DNA of 38,196 nt from a virus, in the IMG/VR virus record IMGVR_UViG_3300042351_001199, positions 1 to 38,196 of that record; one strand, given 5' to 3'. The notes beneath the pieces are model-generated. The model was not told the DNA's origin and searched no databases. It was given only the letters and a program-made list of their open reading frames with translations. Both the position numbers and the translations under genes were made by a program. Below, piece after piece: positions 26,885-36,100 of the stretch (its first letter is position 1; each line of letters begins with the position of its first letter).

Positions 26885-27886
26885 CTAAGCTTCTTTTTCT
26901 TCTTTTAGGTCAAAATCACCATCAGTTCCGATGATGTCTTTCCAATATTCTGCGTATTCTTTTTTATATTTTTCAATATTAATTTTTTCTTCCGCAGTAT
27001 CTTTTCCCGCAATGAATCCGTGTGGTGTAACAATAATTTTTCCATCATCATAACCTAATCCATTGATGTGATTTTTCATAACCGACACTTTTGTTCTTGA
27101 AGCAAACTTGATAGTTCTTTTGTCTTTAGTTGCAGTAATCTTTGTAGTTCCCGCCCCTTTTTGATTTCCAAATAAATAAACTAATGATGAGTTTAACCAA
27201 ATCGCCTCACCACCTTTAGCTTTAATCTTTGGTTGTCCAAAAGGATTATCCGGTAATTCAACCCAAGGTTGATTAACAATGATTAAAGTGTTTTCATATT
27301 TTGAATCAGATTTACGAGAACCCGAGATTCTTTGATTGATACCCATACCAATCTTATCAGCTAATGTAGATGCATTGTGTTGTTTACCACCTTTACCTTC
27401 ATAAGTCATTTTACAAGGTACAGAACCTACTGAATCCCACATAAAACATAAACTATAATCTAAGTTTCCTTTTTCTTGTTCGTCAAGTAAGTTATTGATA
27501 TAGTCAGTAATTTGTTCAATGTAGTCAAAGTTATTATTGAATATGTAAAATCCATCCCAATCCAATTCACCTGTTTCCTCATCAACCACTTCCTCACAAT
27601 CAAATCCCATTAATTTAGCGTGTTCAAATGACCATTTCTGTTCTGTAATAATAAACACAGGAAGAATACCTTTCTTTTGAGCATCTACCGCAGTTTTTAC
27701 AAGAGCCGTTGTTTTACCTGTATCAGAGTGACCCAAGAACATATTAATATGTCCAATAGCTGGTCCCGGTAATCCAACCGCATCCAAGAAATCCGGACCT
27801 AAGTCAAAAAATCTTTGTGGTTTGTATTTTGCCGATACCGAGAATTTATCTTTAATTGATTTGAAATCGTTTTTCTTAATCGCCAT
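26885..27886 (-). CDS. uvsX: RecA-like recombinase, UvsX-type
   Basis: This 333-residue strand-exchange ATPase acts in recombination-dependent replication and repair. Walker A is GHSDTGKTT (52-60, K58), preceded by GLPGPAIGHINMFL as in the UvsX/RecA group. TEQKWSFEHA (81-90) holds the probable catalytic Glu (E82), and Walker B is LCFMWDSVGS (146-155, D151). IIVNQPWVELP and GGEAIWLNSSLVYLF (~225-239) match the RecA-core positions of the DNA-binding region. The C-terminus is acidic (GDFDLKEEKEA). T4 UvsX has 391 residues, so this is on the short side. The gene starts 11 nt inside the end of the 98-residue gene and precedes the 5' nuclease. No UvsY-like gene is recognised. Confidence 0.93.
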   Translation of the reverse strand: MAIKKNDFKSIKDKFSVSAKYKPQRFFDLGPDFLDAVGLPGPAIGHINMFLGHSDTGKTTALVKTAVDAQKKGILPVFIITEQKWSFEHAKLMGFDCEEVVDEETGELDWDGFYIFNNNFDYIEQITDYINNLLDEQEKGNLDYSLCFMWDSVGSVPCKMTYEGKGGKQHNASTLADKIGMGINQRISGSRKSDSKYENTLIIVNQPWVELPDNPFGQPKIKAKGGEAIWLNSSLVYLFGNQKGAGTTKITATKDKRTIKFASRTKVSVMKNHINGLGYDDGKIIVTPHGFIAGKDTAEEKINIEKYKKEYAEYWKDIIGTDGDFDLKEEKEA

Positions 27887-28172
27887 TTTCTATTTTTTTA
27901 ATGTGTGGTAATTTGTTTGATTTATTCCTATTGTATTTTGAAGAATCCTCCTCATATAGTACATTAATTTCTTCTTCATGAAAAGTAATTAACCTACTAC
28001 TTATCACACCATCTTCATTAGTACCTTCATCCAACATTCCAAATAAAACACTATCACCAATTTGTTTACTTCTACCTGAGAAGTATGTTTTATCTTTTAG
28101 TTGACTTAGAATTTCATAAGATAACATTTTATTGTCTCTTAATTGTAAGTCAATTTCTTCTTTAAACGTCAT
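27876..28172 (-). CDS. Unknown small protein between the gp32-like and uvsX genes (98 aa)
   Basis: This 98-residue, charged, soluble protein has a helical N-terminus (MTFKEEIDLQLRDNKMLSYE) and a basic C-terminal tail (KYNRNKSNKLPHIKKIENGD). It overlaps uvsX by 11 nt, so their translation is likely coupled. It follows the gp32-like gene after 64 nt that contain a strong hairpin. A small partner of recombinase or ssDNA-binding protein would suit the position, but no motif supports UvsY or any other named role. It is a real gene by frame, start codon and overlap; its function is unknown. Confidence 0.75.
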   Translation of the reverse strand: MTFKEEIDLQLRDNKMLSYEILSQLKDKTYFSGRSKQIGDSVLFGMLDEGTNEDGVISSRLITFHEEEINVLYEEDSSKYNRNKSNKLPHIKKIENGD

Positions 28173-28183
28173 ATGATAATATT

Positions 28184-28224
28184 ATTAAAACTTGGACACT
28201 TAGTTAGACAAGATGTCCAAGTTT
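28184..28224 (-). terminator. Stable hairpin after the gp32-like gene, possible attenuating terminator
   Basis: On the coding strand AAACTTGGACA pairs perfectly over 11 bp with TGTCCAAGTTT (28214-28224 with 28188-28198), with a further CTT/AAG pair in the loop. Only four T's and then AATAATATT follow. It is a weak or partial terminator, or a 3'-end stabiliser for gp32 mRNA. The next gene starts just 15 nt after the hairpin and has no room for its own promoter, so read-through is expected. Confidence 0.65.
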
Positions 28225-28236
28225 AATTATTCTTTA

Positions 28237-29091
28237 TTAGAAAGGTAAATCTTCGTCTACCTCATCGTTCGCTTGAGGGTCAACCGGTGTTGAACTTTGA
28301 GATTTTCCACCACCAAATGATTCTGTATTTACTGAATCACTTTCGTAAAGGTATCCACCTTTTTCAGAATCCCATCTTGGAGTTTCTCCACGAGCAATCG
28401 CTTCAAGGTATTCTACCGGTTTTTTAGAGTAAACGTCTAACCAAGTCAATTCGTCAGTAATCCACTCATTAGATTGAGCCGGGTCAGTATGTACAGGACC
28501 TTGGTCTTCATACATAATTGTAGATACGGTTGTATATTCTTTTCCTTTTGGAGTTTTCGCTTTAGTCAATTCAATGATTAAATCTCTACCGATTTGAGCG
28601 TCGGTAATATCTCCTTTATTTCTCCAAATTGGAATGATTTTATCTAAGATACCATCATTTTTGTAGTTGTGTTTGAATCTCCAAAATTTTGGTCCGTCTT
28701 CTTCTCTATCTCTATCGATAACTTTTACGATATAGAATTTACGAGAACGATACTGAGCAGCTAATTGTTTGTCTGATTCTTTTCCGGTTGAGATTAACTC
28801 TTCGTAAACCTCGTTTAAAGGTGAACGTTCGTTATCGTTTTTCCCCGGGTCGTAGAATTTTTGCCATTGTCCACCAACTTGAATCTCATGATACCAAGCC
28901 TCTTTAAATGGTGAAGAACCATCACTCGTAGGTAAGATTCTAACTCTTCTTTGTCCAGATTGCTCCTTATCACCTAAGATAAGTGCAAAATATTTTTTCA
29001 TTCTTTCGTCTTGCGACATTTTTCCTTGGGCCCCGCCCCCTGATTGTTTTGAATTTTCGTACTGTGCCAATACGGCGTCTAATGAACTCAT
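28237..29091 (-). CDS. 32: Single-stranded DNA-binding protein, gp32-like
   Basis: This 284-residue protein has the size and layout of T4 gp32 (301): an N-terminal tail, a core of about residues 25-220 with many aromatic and basic residues (GQRRVRILPTSDGSSPFKEA, FWRFKHNYKND), a Ser/Gly linker and an acidic C-terminal tail. It coats ssDNA at the fork and organises recombination proteins. Two unusual points are seen. There is no cysteine anywhere, so the zinc site of T4 gp32 (one His, three Cys) is absent. The last six residues are DEDLPF, the kind of tip found on bacterial SSB rather than on T4 gp32. It is the first gene of the replication cassette, behind a Bacteroidota-type promoter and 64 nt before the next gene. 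Confidence 0.87.
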   Translation of the reverse strand: MSSLDAVLAQYENSKQSGGGAQGKMSQDERMKKYFALILGDKEQSGQRRVRILPTSDGSSPFKEAWYHEIQVGGQWQKFYDPGKNDNERSPLNEVYEELISTGKESDKQLAAQYRSRKFYIVKVIDRDREEDGPKFWRFKHNYKNDGILDKIIPIWRNKGDITDAQIGRDLIIELTKAKTPKGKEYTTVSTIMYEDQGPVHTDPAQSNEWITDELTWLDVYSKKPVEYLEAIARGETPRWDSEKGGYLYESDSVNTESFGGGKSQSSTPVDPQANDEVDEDLPF

Positions 29092-29118
29092 GTGTTATAA
29101 ATTAAGATTAATTAAATT

Positions 29119-29156
29119 GTTCAACAAATATAGGTAATAAAACTAGTGAAGTCAAA
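29119..29156 (-). promoter_or_regulatory. Bacteroidota-type promoter for the gp32-like gene and replication cassette
   Basis: The coding strand has TTTG at 29156-29153, a 20-nt spacer and TATATTTG at 29132-29125. This fits the known Bacteroidota consensus of a TTTG/TTG -33 box and a TAnnTTTG -7 box. Transcription would start near 29119, giving a leader of about 28 nt before the ATG at 29091. The -33 box directly follows the T-tract of the preceding terminator. The match is seen; use by host RNA polymerase is inferred. Confidence 0.72.
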
Positions 29157-29185
29157 TAAAAAAAGGTGTCTGTTAAGACACCTTT
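29157..29185 (-). terminator. Intrinsic terminator before the replication cassette
   Basis: On the coding strand AAAGGTGTC (29185-29177), loop TTAACA and GACACCTTT (29170-29162) make a perfect 9-bp stem, followed by TTTTA. The run of T's from 29164 to 29158 is seven long. It lies 10 nt after the stop of the 233-residue gene and separates the unit starting at 30127 from the gp32-like gene. Confidence 0.92.
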
Positions 29186-29195
29186 GAATTTTTTG

Positions 29196-29897
29196 TTATC
29201 GTTTGAATGATGTTTTGTAGTCATCTTCTTGAGAACCAGGTTGGAATGAATTTTTAATATCATTCACATTAATATCTTCAACTTCGTCTGAAGTTAAAAC
29301 ATAATCATTTTTTCCTGTTTTCTCCATCTCTTCTTGTTTGTCATCGAAGAATTGTGAAAGTTTTTGGTTGAATGGATATGAATCGTAACTTCTCAACTCT
29401 AATTTTTCTTGAGGAGTTTTTTCACGATACTTCTCAATTTTATTTTCAAGTGAGTTTAATTTATTCATAACATTATCCATTTCTCCTAATTTAGCCTCTA
29501 AGTTAGACAATTGGTTAAACAAGTTTTCAAAATATTCTTCTTGTTTTGTTTCAATATTTTTTTGAGAATTAACTAAATCAGTTATTTCAAGTTCTTCAGA
29601 TTCTTCACCTTCCGCACTTGTTTCTTCTGATTGTCCCTCATCGTCAATTTTTTCAACGTCAGGGTCATTGGCAACATCAATTGGTTGTGGTGCCCCTTCT
29701 CCCGGTGCTGGTGGTGGTACTGCTTCAGATGGTGCAGGTGCTGGTGGAACTTCTCCTCCCGGTGCCGGTGGTGGTGGAGTTAACGCCTCTAACCCAGCTG
29801 TTGGGTCTTCAGGAACTTCCGCCTCTTGTTCCATAATATACTTATTAATATTATGATATCTTGCTATTTCTTGTATTAATTTCTTGTCTAAACCCAT
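29196..29897 (-). CDS. Acidic, Pro-rich coiled-coil protein of unknown function
   Basis: This 233-residue protein has four parts. A short helix comes first (MGLDKKLIQEIARYHNINKY). A Pro/Ala/Gly/Glu-rich segment at ~25-75 has runs of PPPPAPGG type. A strongly acidic stretch at ~75-105 is followed by a helical coiled-coil-like part at ~105-170 (NLEAKLGEMDNVMNKLNSLE). The C-terminus is charged. There is no cysteine, signal peptide or membrane helix. The layout resembles that of scaffold- or chaperone-like phage proteins, but I do not recognise a family. It lies 5 nt after the 74-residue gene and is closed by an intrinsic terminator. The pair forms a small unit between the hub gene and the replication cassette. 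Confidence 0.75.
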   Translation of the reverse strand: MGLDKKLIQEIARYHNINKYIMEQEAEVPEDPTAGLEALTPPPPAPGGEVPPAPAPSEAVPPPAPGEGAPQPIDVANDPDVEKIDDEGQSEETSAEGEESEELEITDLVNSQKNIETKQEEYFENLFNQLSNLEAKLGEMDNVMNKLNSLENKIEKYREKTPQEKLELRSYDSYPFNQKLSQFFDDKQEEMEKTGKNDYVLTSDEVEDINVNDIKNSFQPGSQEDDYKTSFKR

Positions 29898-29902
29898 TTT
29901 GA

Positions 29903-30127
29903 TTATCCGTTTAATAATTGTTTAATTCCTCCTGCAGTCTCAACTCTAACTTTTCTATTAATAGTTGTTTGGTGTCCGGATCTTTCAATAAGACCATCTC
30001 TTTCTCTGATTGTGTAACAATCTCCTGTGTCTAAATCACAAACTTGTTGTGTTCCGTCACCGTTATCTGTTTGAGAAACTCTAGTCGATTTCCCAAGATA
30101 GTTGTCTAATGCTGATTTTATGTTCAT
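29903..30127 (-). CDS. Unknown 74-residue protein
   Basis: This small soluble gene starts at the ATG at 30127 (MNIKSALDNYLGKSTR), 14 nt after a TATTTATA motif, and is followed 5 nt later by the 233-residue gene. A helical N-terminus is followed by a beta-like segment with two close cysteines (VCDLDTGDCYTI, residues ~29-38). The C-terminus is basic and ends GGIKQLLNG. No family is recognised. The frame is real by start, spacing and codon use like its neighbours. Confidence 0.7.
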   Translation of the reverse strand: MNIKSALDNYLGKSTRVSQTDNGDGTQQVCDLDTGDCYTIRERDGLIERSGHQTTINRKVRVETAGGIKQLLNG

Positions 30128-30140
30128 AAAATTGTTTTTA

Positions 30141-30150
30141 TTATAAATAT
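30141..30150 (-). promoter_or_regulatory. Promoter-like ATATTTATAA motif before the two-gene unit
   Basis: The coding strand reads CGATATATTTATAATAAAAA, core TATTTATA at 30142-30149, 14 nt before the ATG at 30127. It lies in the 32-nt gap after the hub gene. Part of it (TATATTTA) is also one base from the Bacteroidota -7 box TAnnTTTG, so it could be read either way. Confidence 0.45.
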
Positions 30151-30159
30151 ATCGTTATG

Positions 30160-33100
30160 TTATAAAGTGAAAACATCACTTACTATGGTTTGAACTAAAA
30201 CTTCACCACCAATCGGAGATGTATTACCATACGGTTTATATTGTACTTGTAATCTAAAATTCCCCAATTTATTAATATTAATTAAATTAGTGTATTTAGT
30301 TGAGGCACCTCCACTACCACCATAACTTGCAATTTCATATGTCTCAGCATATAAAACTCTATTATTAATAGCTTTTGGTTCGTCAAATGGTTCTTGAGTT
30401 GTTAATTGATATGTAATATATCCTCCATCCGGTTTTTTAATATTATAATAACTCCAACCATTTCCTTGTAACTCAGTAGACTCACCTATTTTAATGAACG
30501 CAATTTGTTGAGGTGGGAATGTTGGTAATGTTTGACTAGTTGGAACATTGTCAACAGGAACTTGAGGTTGATTTGGTAATGTATACCAAACTTTGAACGG
30601 GAATTGTTGCACCACAGGTTGTTCTTGTCCTTTATACGCTTTAAGAATAAACACAATATCTATTTGTGTTTTACCTTCAATTTTCGGTATATTATTTATA
30701 AAATAACTTTCAACATCTGTCAAGGTAATATTAAATTCGTTATTTGATACTTGTCCACCAACACCTTGTACACTTTGTGAAATATATTTTCGAGTTACCT
30801 TACCATTAACTTCTTCCAATTCATACACAACATATTTCATATCCGGATTAGGAGACATGATATATCCTGCCAATTGTGAATTTATTTTAACATTTAATGA
30901 CTGAGTCTTACTAGCATTTAATTGAACTGCAGTACCAATCATAGTTAAAGGTCCTGTGTTTTGAGGGTTAGTATTTGGCGTCTCTGATTGAGTTGCATTT
31001 ACAGTTTGATTTTGTGGGTTTTCATACCCACCCGGAGATGCAGCTGATGACGCAGTGATTGATGGGTCAAATGTATAATCATTAGTACTTGTTACGGTAC
31101 CATTAGGCGTTACAATAACAATCTTACCTTTATTTACCACAGTACCCGTTCCAATTATTGGTGTGTTAAATCTCAATGTTGTATTATTAAATACCGTGAA
31201 TCCTGTTGCAGGAACACTAACCCCATTAACAGTTATTGAGGTTGTACCATTAAAACTAACTCCATTAACTTGAACTATAGTTCCAGTATTACCTGATAAA
31301 GGAGAGAATGAAGTAATTGATGTTGGTGGACATGCTAATTGTGAGGTAACCGCCGCAGTATTTGGAACACCATTTGTAGTACCTTGACTTTCAACTTTAT
31401 TAATAATATTTTTTAAATCCTCAACAATCGCTTTAGTTGCAACACCTACACTAAGTGCCGAGGTTAACGCTTTATCAAATGTTTCTTTAGTTTCAGTATA
31501 TTCTTTAGTATGTGAATCATAAGTTGCTTCACTAACATTTTTAACCGGCCAATAACAAGCATAATATTTAACAAGACCTAAGGTCAATACTTGTGGAACT
31601 CTTTCCTGTAATCTAGCGGTCATAAACGATACAAACGTATCAACTGATGCAAAATTGGCAACAGGTGTTGTTCCTTTAGTTGACGCATTTGGATTAAGAT
31701 TTACACAAGAATATGTACTAAGGAATGTGCCGTCAATTTGACCGTAATCAACATTTAATGGAGCGGTCGCAAAGTTATAATTCCAACCATTAAACACACC
31801 TAATTTACTATTACTATCTTTTTGGAAAGTTCTAAGATACGCAATACAATAAATAATTGTTGCTAACTCAGGGTTATTTGGCATAACTCGTTTAAGAACA
31901 TCAGCAAATTCTTTTTCAGTCATTTTGGTAAGAACCGCATTAGTTGCCTGATATTTTTTAGACAAATAAATTGGAAGTACCTGACTTTCGCATTCATTTG
32001 GTGCACCTTTTGTATTATTCGCAGATTGAACAGTATTATTGGTTTTATTAGATTCGGTTGACGCACTTAATACGTTAATAGTATCTTTTTTAATTTTAAG
32101 AAGTTCCTCAACTTTTGTTAATAAATTTTGATTAATACTTTGAATAAAACTATCAATTGCAGGTAAATCATACACTCCTTGTCTAATACCCTCAAATTGA
32201 GTTTGGAATTGTCCAGGCTGTATTGAATGCGAAACTTGCTGTATCATATATGGACCATTAAACATTGGAACGTGTCTTAAATTAAAATACATCGTTGGTT
32301 GTAATAAAGCATTTCCTAAACAAACAACAGAACATTTATAACTTCTTTGTTTATAAAGATTATACAAACCCGCATTTTGTGTTGCAACATTTTTACCTGA
32401 AGCTTGGTCAACCATATTTATCTGTGTTGCAATTGATTCAGAAGTTGCAGTACCATTATCTTGAGAAACAGAGAACGAGTAAAATACATTTTGATTTCTT
32501 ACTCCAATATCAACGGTAAACCCAACACATTTATTTGAAACCCCCCAATCTTTTTTACCAACTTGATTTTCAATCAAAGGATTTTCAGAGGCACGACTCA
32601 TATTAAATCCATCATCTCTAAATCTAAAATTACCTTTTGGTAAATCTAAATATTGAGATGGTTTCCCAACATAAAAACAAACCATTTTAGAACTTGATTT
32701 TCGATAATCAACATCTAAAAATGTTCCCCATAAACTATTGGCAAACTCTAATGACCCTTCAGCTCTATTTGGTATTGTTGTACCATCAACATCCTGAACA
32801 TTATAAAAATTAATGTAAGCAGGTAGGTTCATTACAGTAAAATTATTCTTAATCAATAATCCACTAATAAACGTATAAACACTCATGGTTTCGTTTAAAG
32901 ATTTCTCACTAAACATACTCCTCATCTCAAAAACATCCAATAAGATAGTATCACCAATATTTCTTGACGCTCTATCCAAAAATAAGATATCTTCAAATAA
33001 TGTTTTAGTTTTGTAATCTCCACCCGCAATCCATTTATCATTTAATGCTTTGAATACCTCGTAATTCTCAACTTTACTTTGTTGTCCATCAATAACACTT

Positions 33101-36100
33101 TGAATGGTTTTTTCAGGTAATTGTTGTTGGTCCGGTAAATCTCTTCTAACACCATCTAAAACAAGATTTAAAAAATTATCTTGTAACACACTCTCACTAG
33201 TTAGGTATTGGTTAATTTGAGCTTGGAACTGAGCAACTGTTGTAGTCGGATTTTTCAACTTCTGAGTTGCGTACATTTTAATAATTGGTGCCAATAATAC
33301 AACATTCTCAACTGAGAATAAAATATTATTATCAATAAAGAAATCTGTAATATATGAACCTGTACTACTATATCTAACATTATTTATCGTTGAGAACCCA
33401 ACTTCGGTTTCAAGAGCAATCCAAGCATTTGGATTTAACGATTGAGACTGGCTAAGACTTAATGTACTTGTTTTAGTCGGTAATGTGTTTTTTACATATG
33501 GTTGGAATTGAATTGGGTCAACAACTTTTTGCGCGTTATTATGTGAAAGATATGAATCAAAAATTCTTCTTTTATAATTTGACGGATTACCATATCTAAA
33601 TAAGATATCATAATTCATAAAATCTTTAATACCCGCTTGGAAAATATTATATTGAACATCAATGATTTTAGAAAAATATTCAGGGTCCAAAACACCATTT
33701 CCTTGAGCAGGTACCGTCATTAAATTTCTAAATAATGATTGGAAATTTCTAAATGTTGCATTAACTTGAACTACCGATGTTTCAAACTGAGAAACTTCCG
33801 CACCTGTTGAACTATTAGTAATTGGTTTACTAAAATTTAAAAACTCCTGTTCAAATGAATCTAATATTTTTTTATCAAAAACTGAAAATATCTCTTCAAT
33901 TTTAGTGTAATTATCTCCATTCAAAAAGTATAATGGAGATTGTGTTTCACCACTATTAATTAAATTAATATAAGAATCCGGTTGAGGGTATGCAATTTGA
34001 TTAGCATCGAAATATCCATAGTTAGGCGCTGACCATAAAGTTCTAACCGAACCATTATAAACACTAGGGTTTGATGTTAAATCAACTTTAGTATTGTTAC
34101 CTGTTGTTAAATCACCAATACAAGCAACCTCAGATTGATTTAAAGTGTTACCAAATGACGGAACTACAAAATAGTCGGTACCCTTAGTATTATTAACAGG
34201 ATTACAATTAACTTCAGGATAATAATTACTACTACTAAGTAAAACCGAATATGTTTTAACACTTAATGATTTACCGTTTTGGTTTGCATCTATATTAGAG
34301 TCTTTATAGTTGAACAATTTCATTCCACCATCCACACTTTTTTGAATTTCAGCATTAGTGTAATCATCATACAATTCAAATCCATTATAGAAAACGTTGA
34401 AGTCATTAATTACTTTAGGATAAAATCCAATATTCATGTTCGCAGTAATCGGTGTCTCTTCTTGTAATGTTATTGAAATAGGGGTACTATTATAATTAAA
34501 CTGATAGTTTTGAGTATTTGACTTTAAAATAGGACTATAATTTGTTGTGTAGTCAAAGTTAGTCCAAGCCGTTGTTAAAATATCAACATTAGATTCTTTG
34601 TATTTTTTATAACGATGCCAAATTGAACCATACTTTAATATCCAAGCATAAGGTAATTTGTGAATTGCTCCAAATTTTTTCAAACAAGATGATATGTAAT
34701 CTAATTCATCAACAAAAGTACCCGTATTAGTTTTATATCTTTCTCTTAAAGTGGCCAATGGTAATGAATTTAAGAAAAGGTAAGCCGATTGAACATATGG
34801 ATATGGGTCACTGCTTCTATTATTTTGTACACCATTTATTATTGAATTAACAAAATACGGTGTATTCAACATAGAAGTTGTAGTTTTGAATGGTAACTGA
34901 TTTGTTGGTGTCGTAAAATCACAATACCCCTCAGTTGCAATAAAATTTTTAGGTTCTCGACTTTTATAATAATCAACAAACCCATAAGGATTTAATAAAT
35001 TAAATTGTACCGCAACTAATGACGGATTTTCATTTTGATAAAATGAAAAATTTGTAACCGGTCTATTAGTTGTAAAATCATAAACATCATTAAAATTTGA
35101 AATAATTTTTCTTGGTTCAAATATTTTTAAAGTTTTCTTTGTGTTATAAACTTCGTTACCCACAGATTTATTACTTGAACTTAAATTAGTTAAACACCAT
35201 GTAGGGTCAGTATATGGTAATGTATCCACAACCAATGGTTCATTTGACGCATTTTTTAATAATGTTTCAAGAGCTAACGATTTAGTACTTACTTGAGGTA
35301 TTTTCCCAATATCCGATGTTGATAAAATACTATACGAGTTGTCTACCAAATTTTTAATATATGGTGTAACAAAGAAATCACGAATATAATCCTGATACGC
35401 TCTTCCGGTACCATTATTTGAAATAGTACTCAAGAACTCAGGATATGAATTTGCTTTTAAATTATAATTTTTAAGTTTTAATGTTAAATAAGGAGAACTT
35501 ATTCCAAGACCTTTCACAATATTATTAACTTCAGCCTCAACATTTAACTTAATTAATTCATCAATCTGATTAGAGTTTGCTCTAATTAACCCTGAATAAT
35601 GAGAAGTTAAAAATTGTCTCTCCCAAATTTCATAAAAGAATTTTACCTCTTCTTTATTAACATAAGGTAATCCGGCAGACGGAAATTCAATTGCATTAAT
35701 GTTGATTCTATTAGTATCTCTTTCATTATCTAATGGTGGTGGGGCAATTGGCACACTGAATTTTTGTGTTATACCTTTCATATACTCCTCAACAAATTCA
35801 ACTTCAGGCCATTTATCAAACAAGTACCCTTGTGTTAAATCAACAACCGTTGGGTCCGCAATATATTTTAATTGGAATCTACCTTTTTTATCTTCAGGTG
35901 TTTCAACAAAAAATAACGGCCATGGGTAAACAGGCTCTTTAGCGTTTGCTAATCCTTGATTTGATTCTTGAGCACTCGTAGATATCTCAAAATTTTGTCT
36001 TGTCTCAGAACTTTGTGCAGAAGATGTATTGTCCATAATTGCCCGTTTTCTAACAGGGTCATATTTAACATTCCAAGCATTTGTATGTACATCATCTAAT

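Noticed and set aside
29618-29856. Plus-strand Val/Leu- and Gly-rich frames
   Set aside because: They are mirror images of the Pro/Ala/Gly-rich codons of the minus-strand 233-residue gene.
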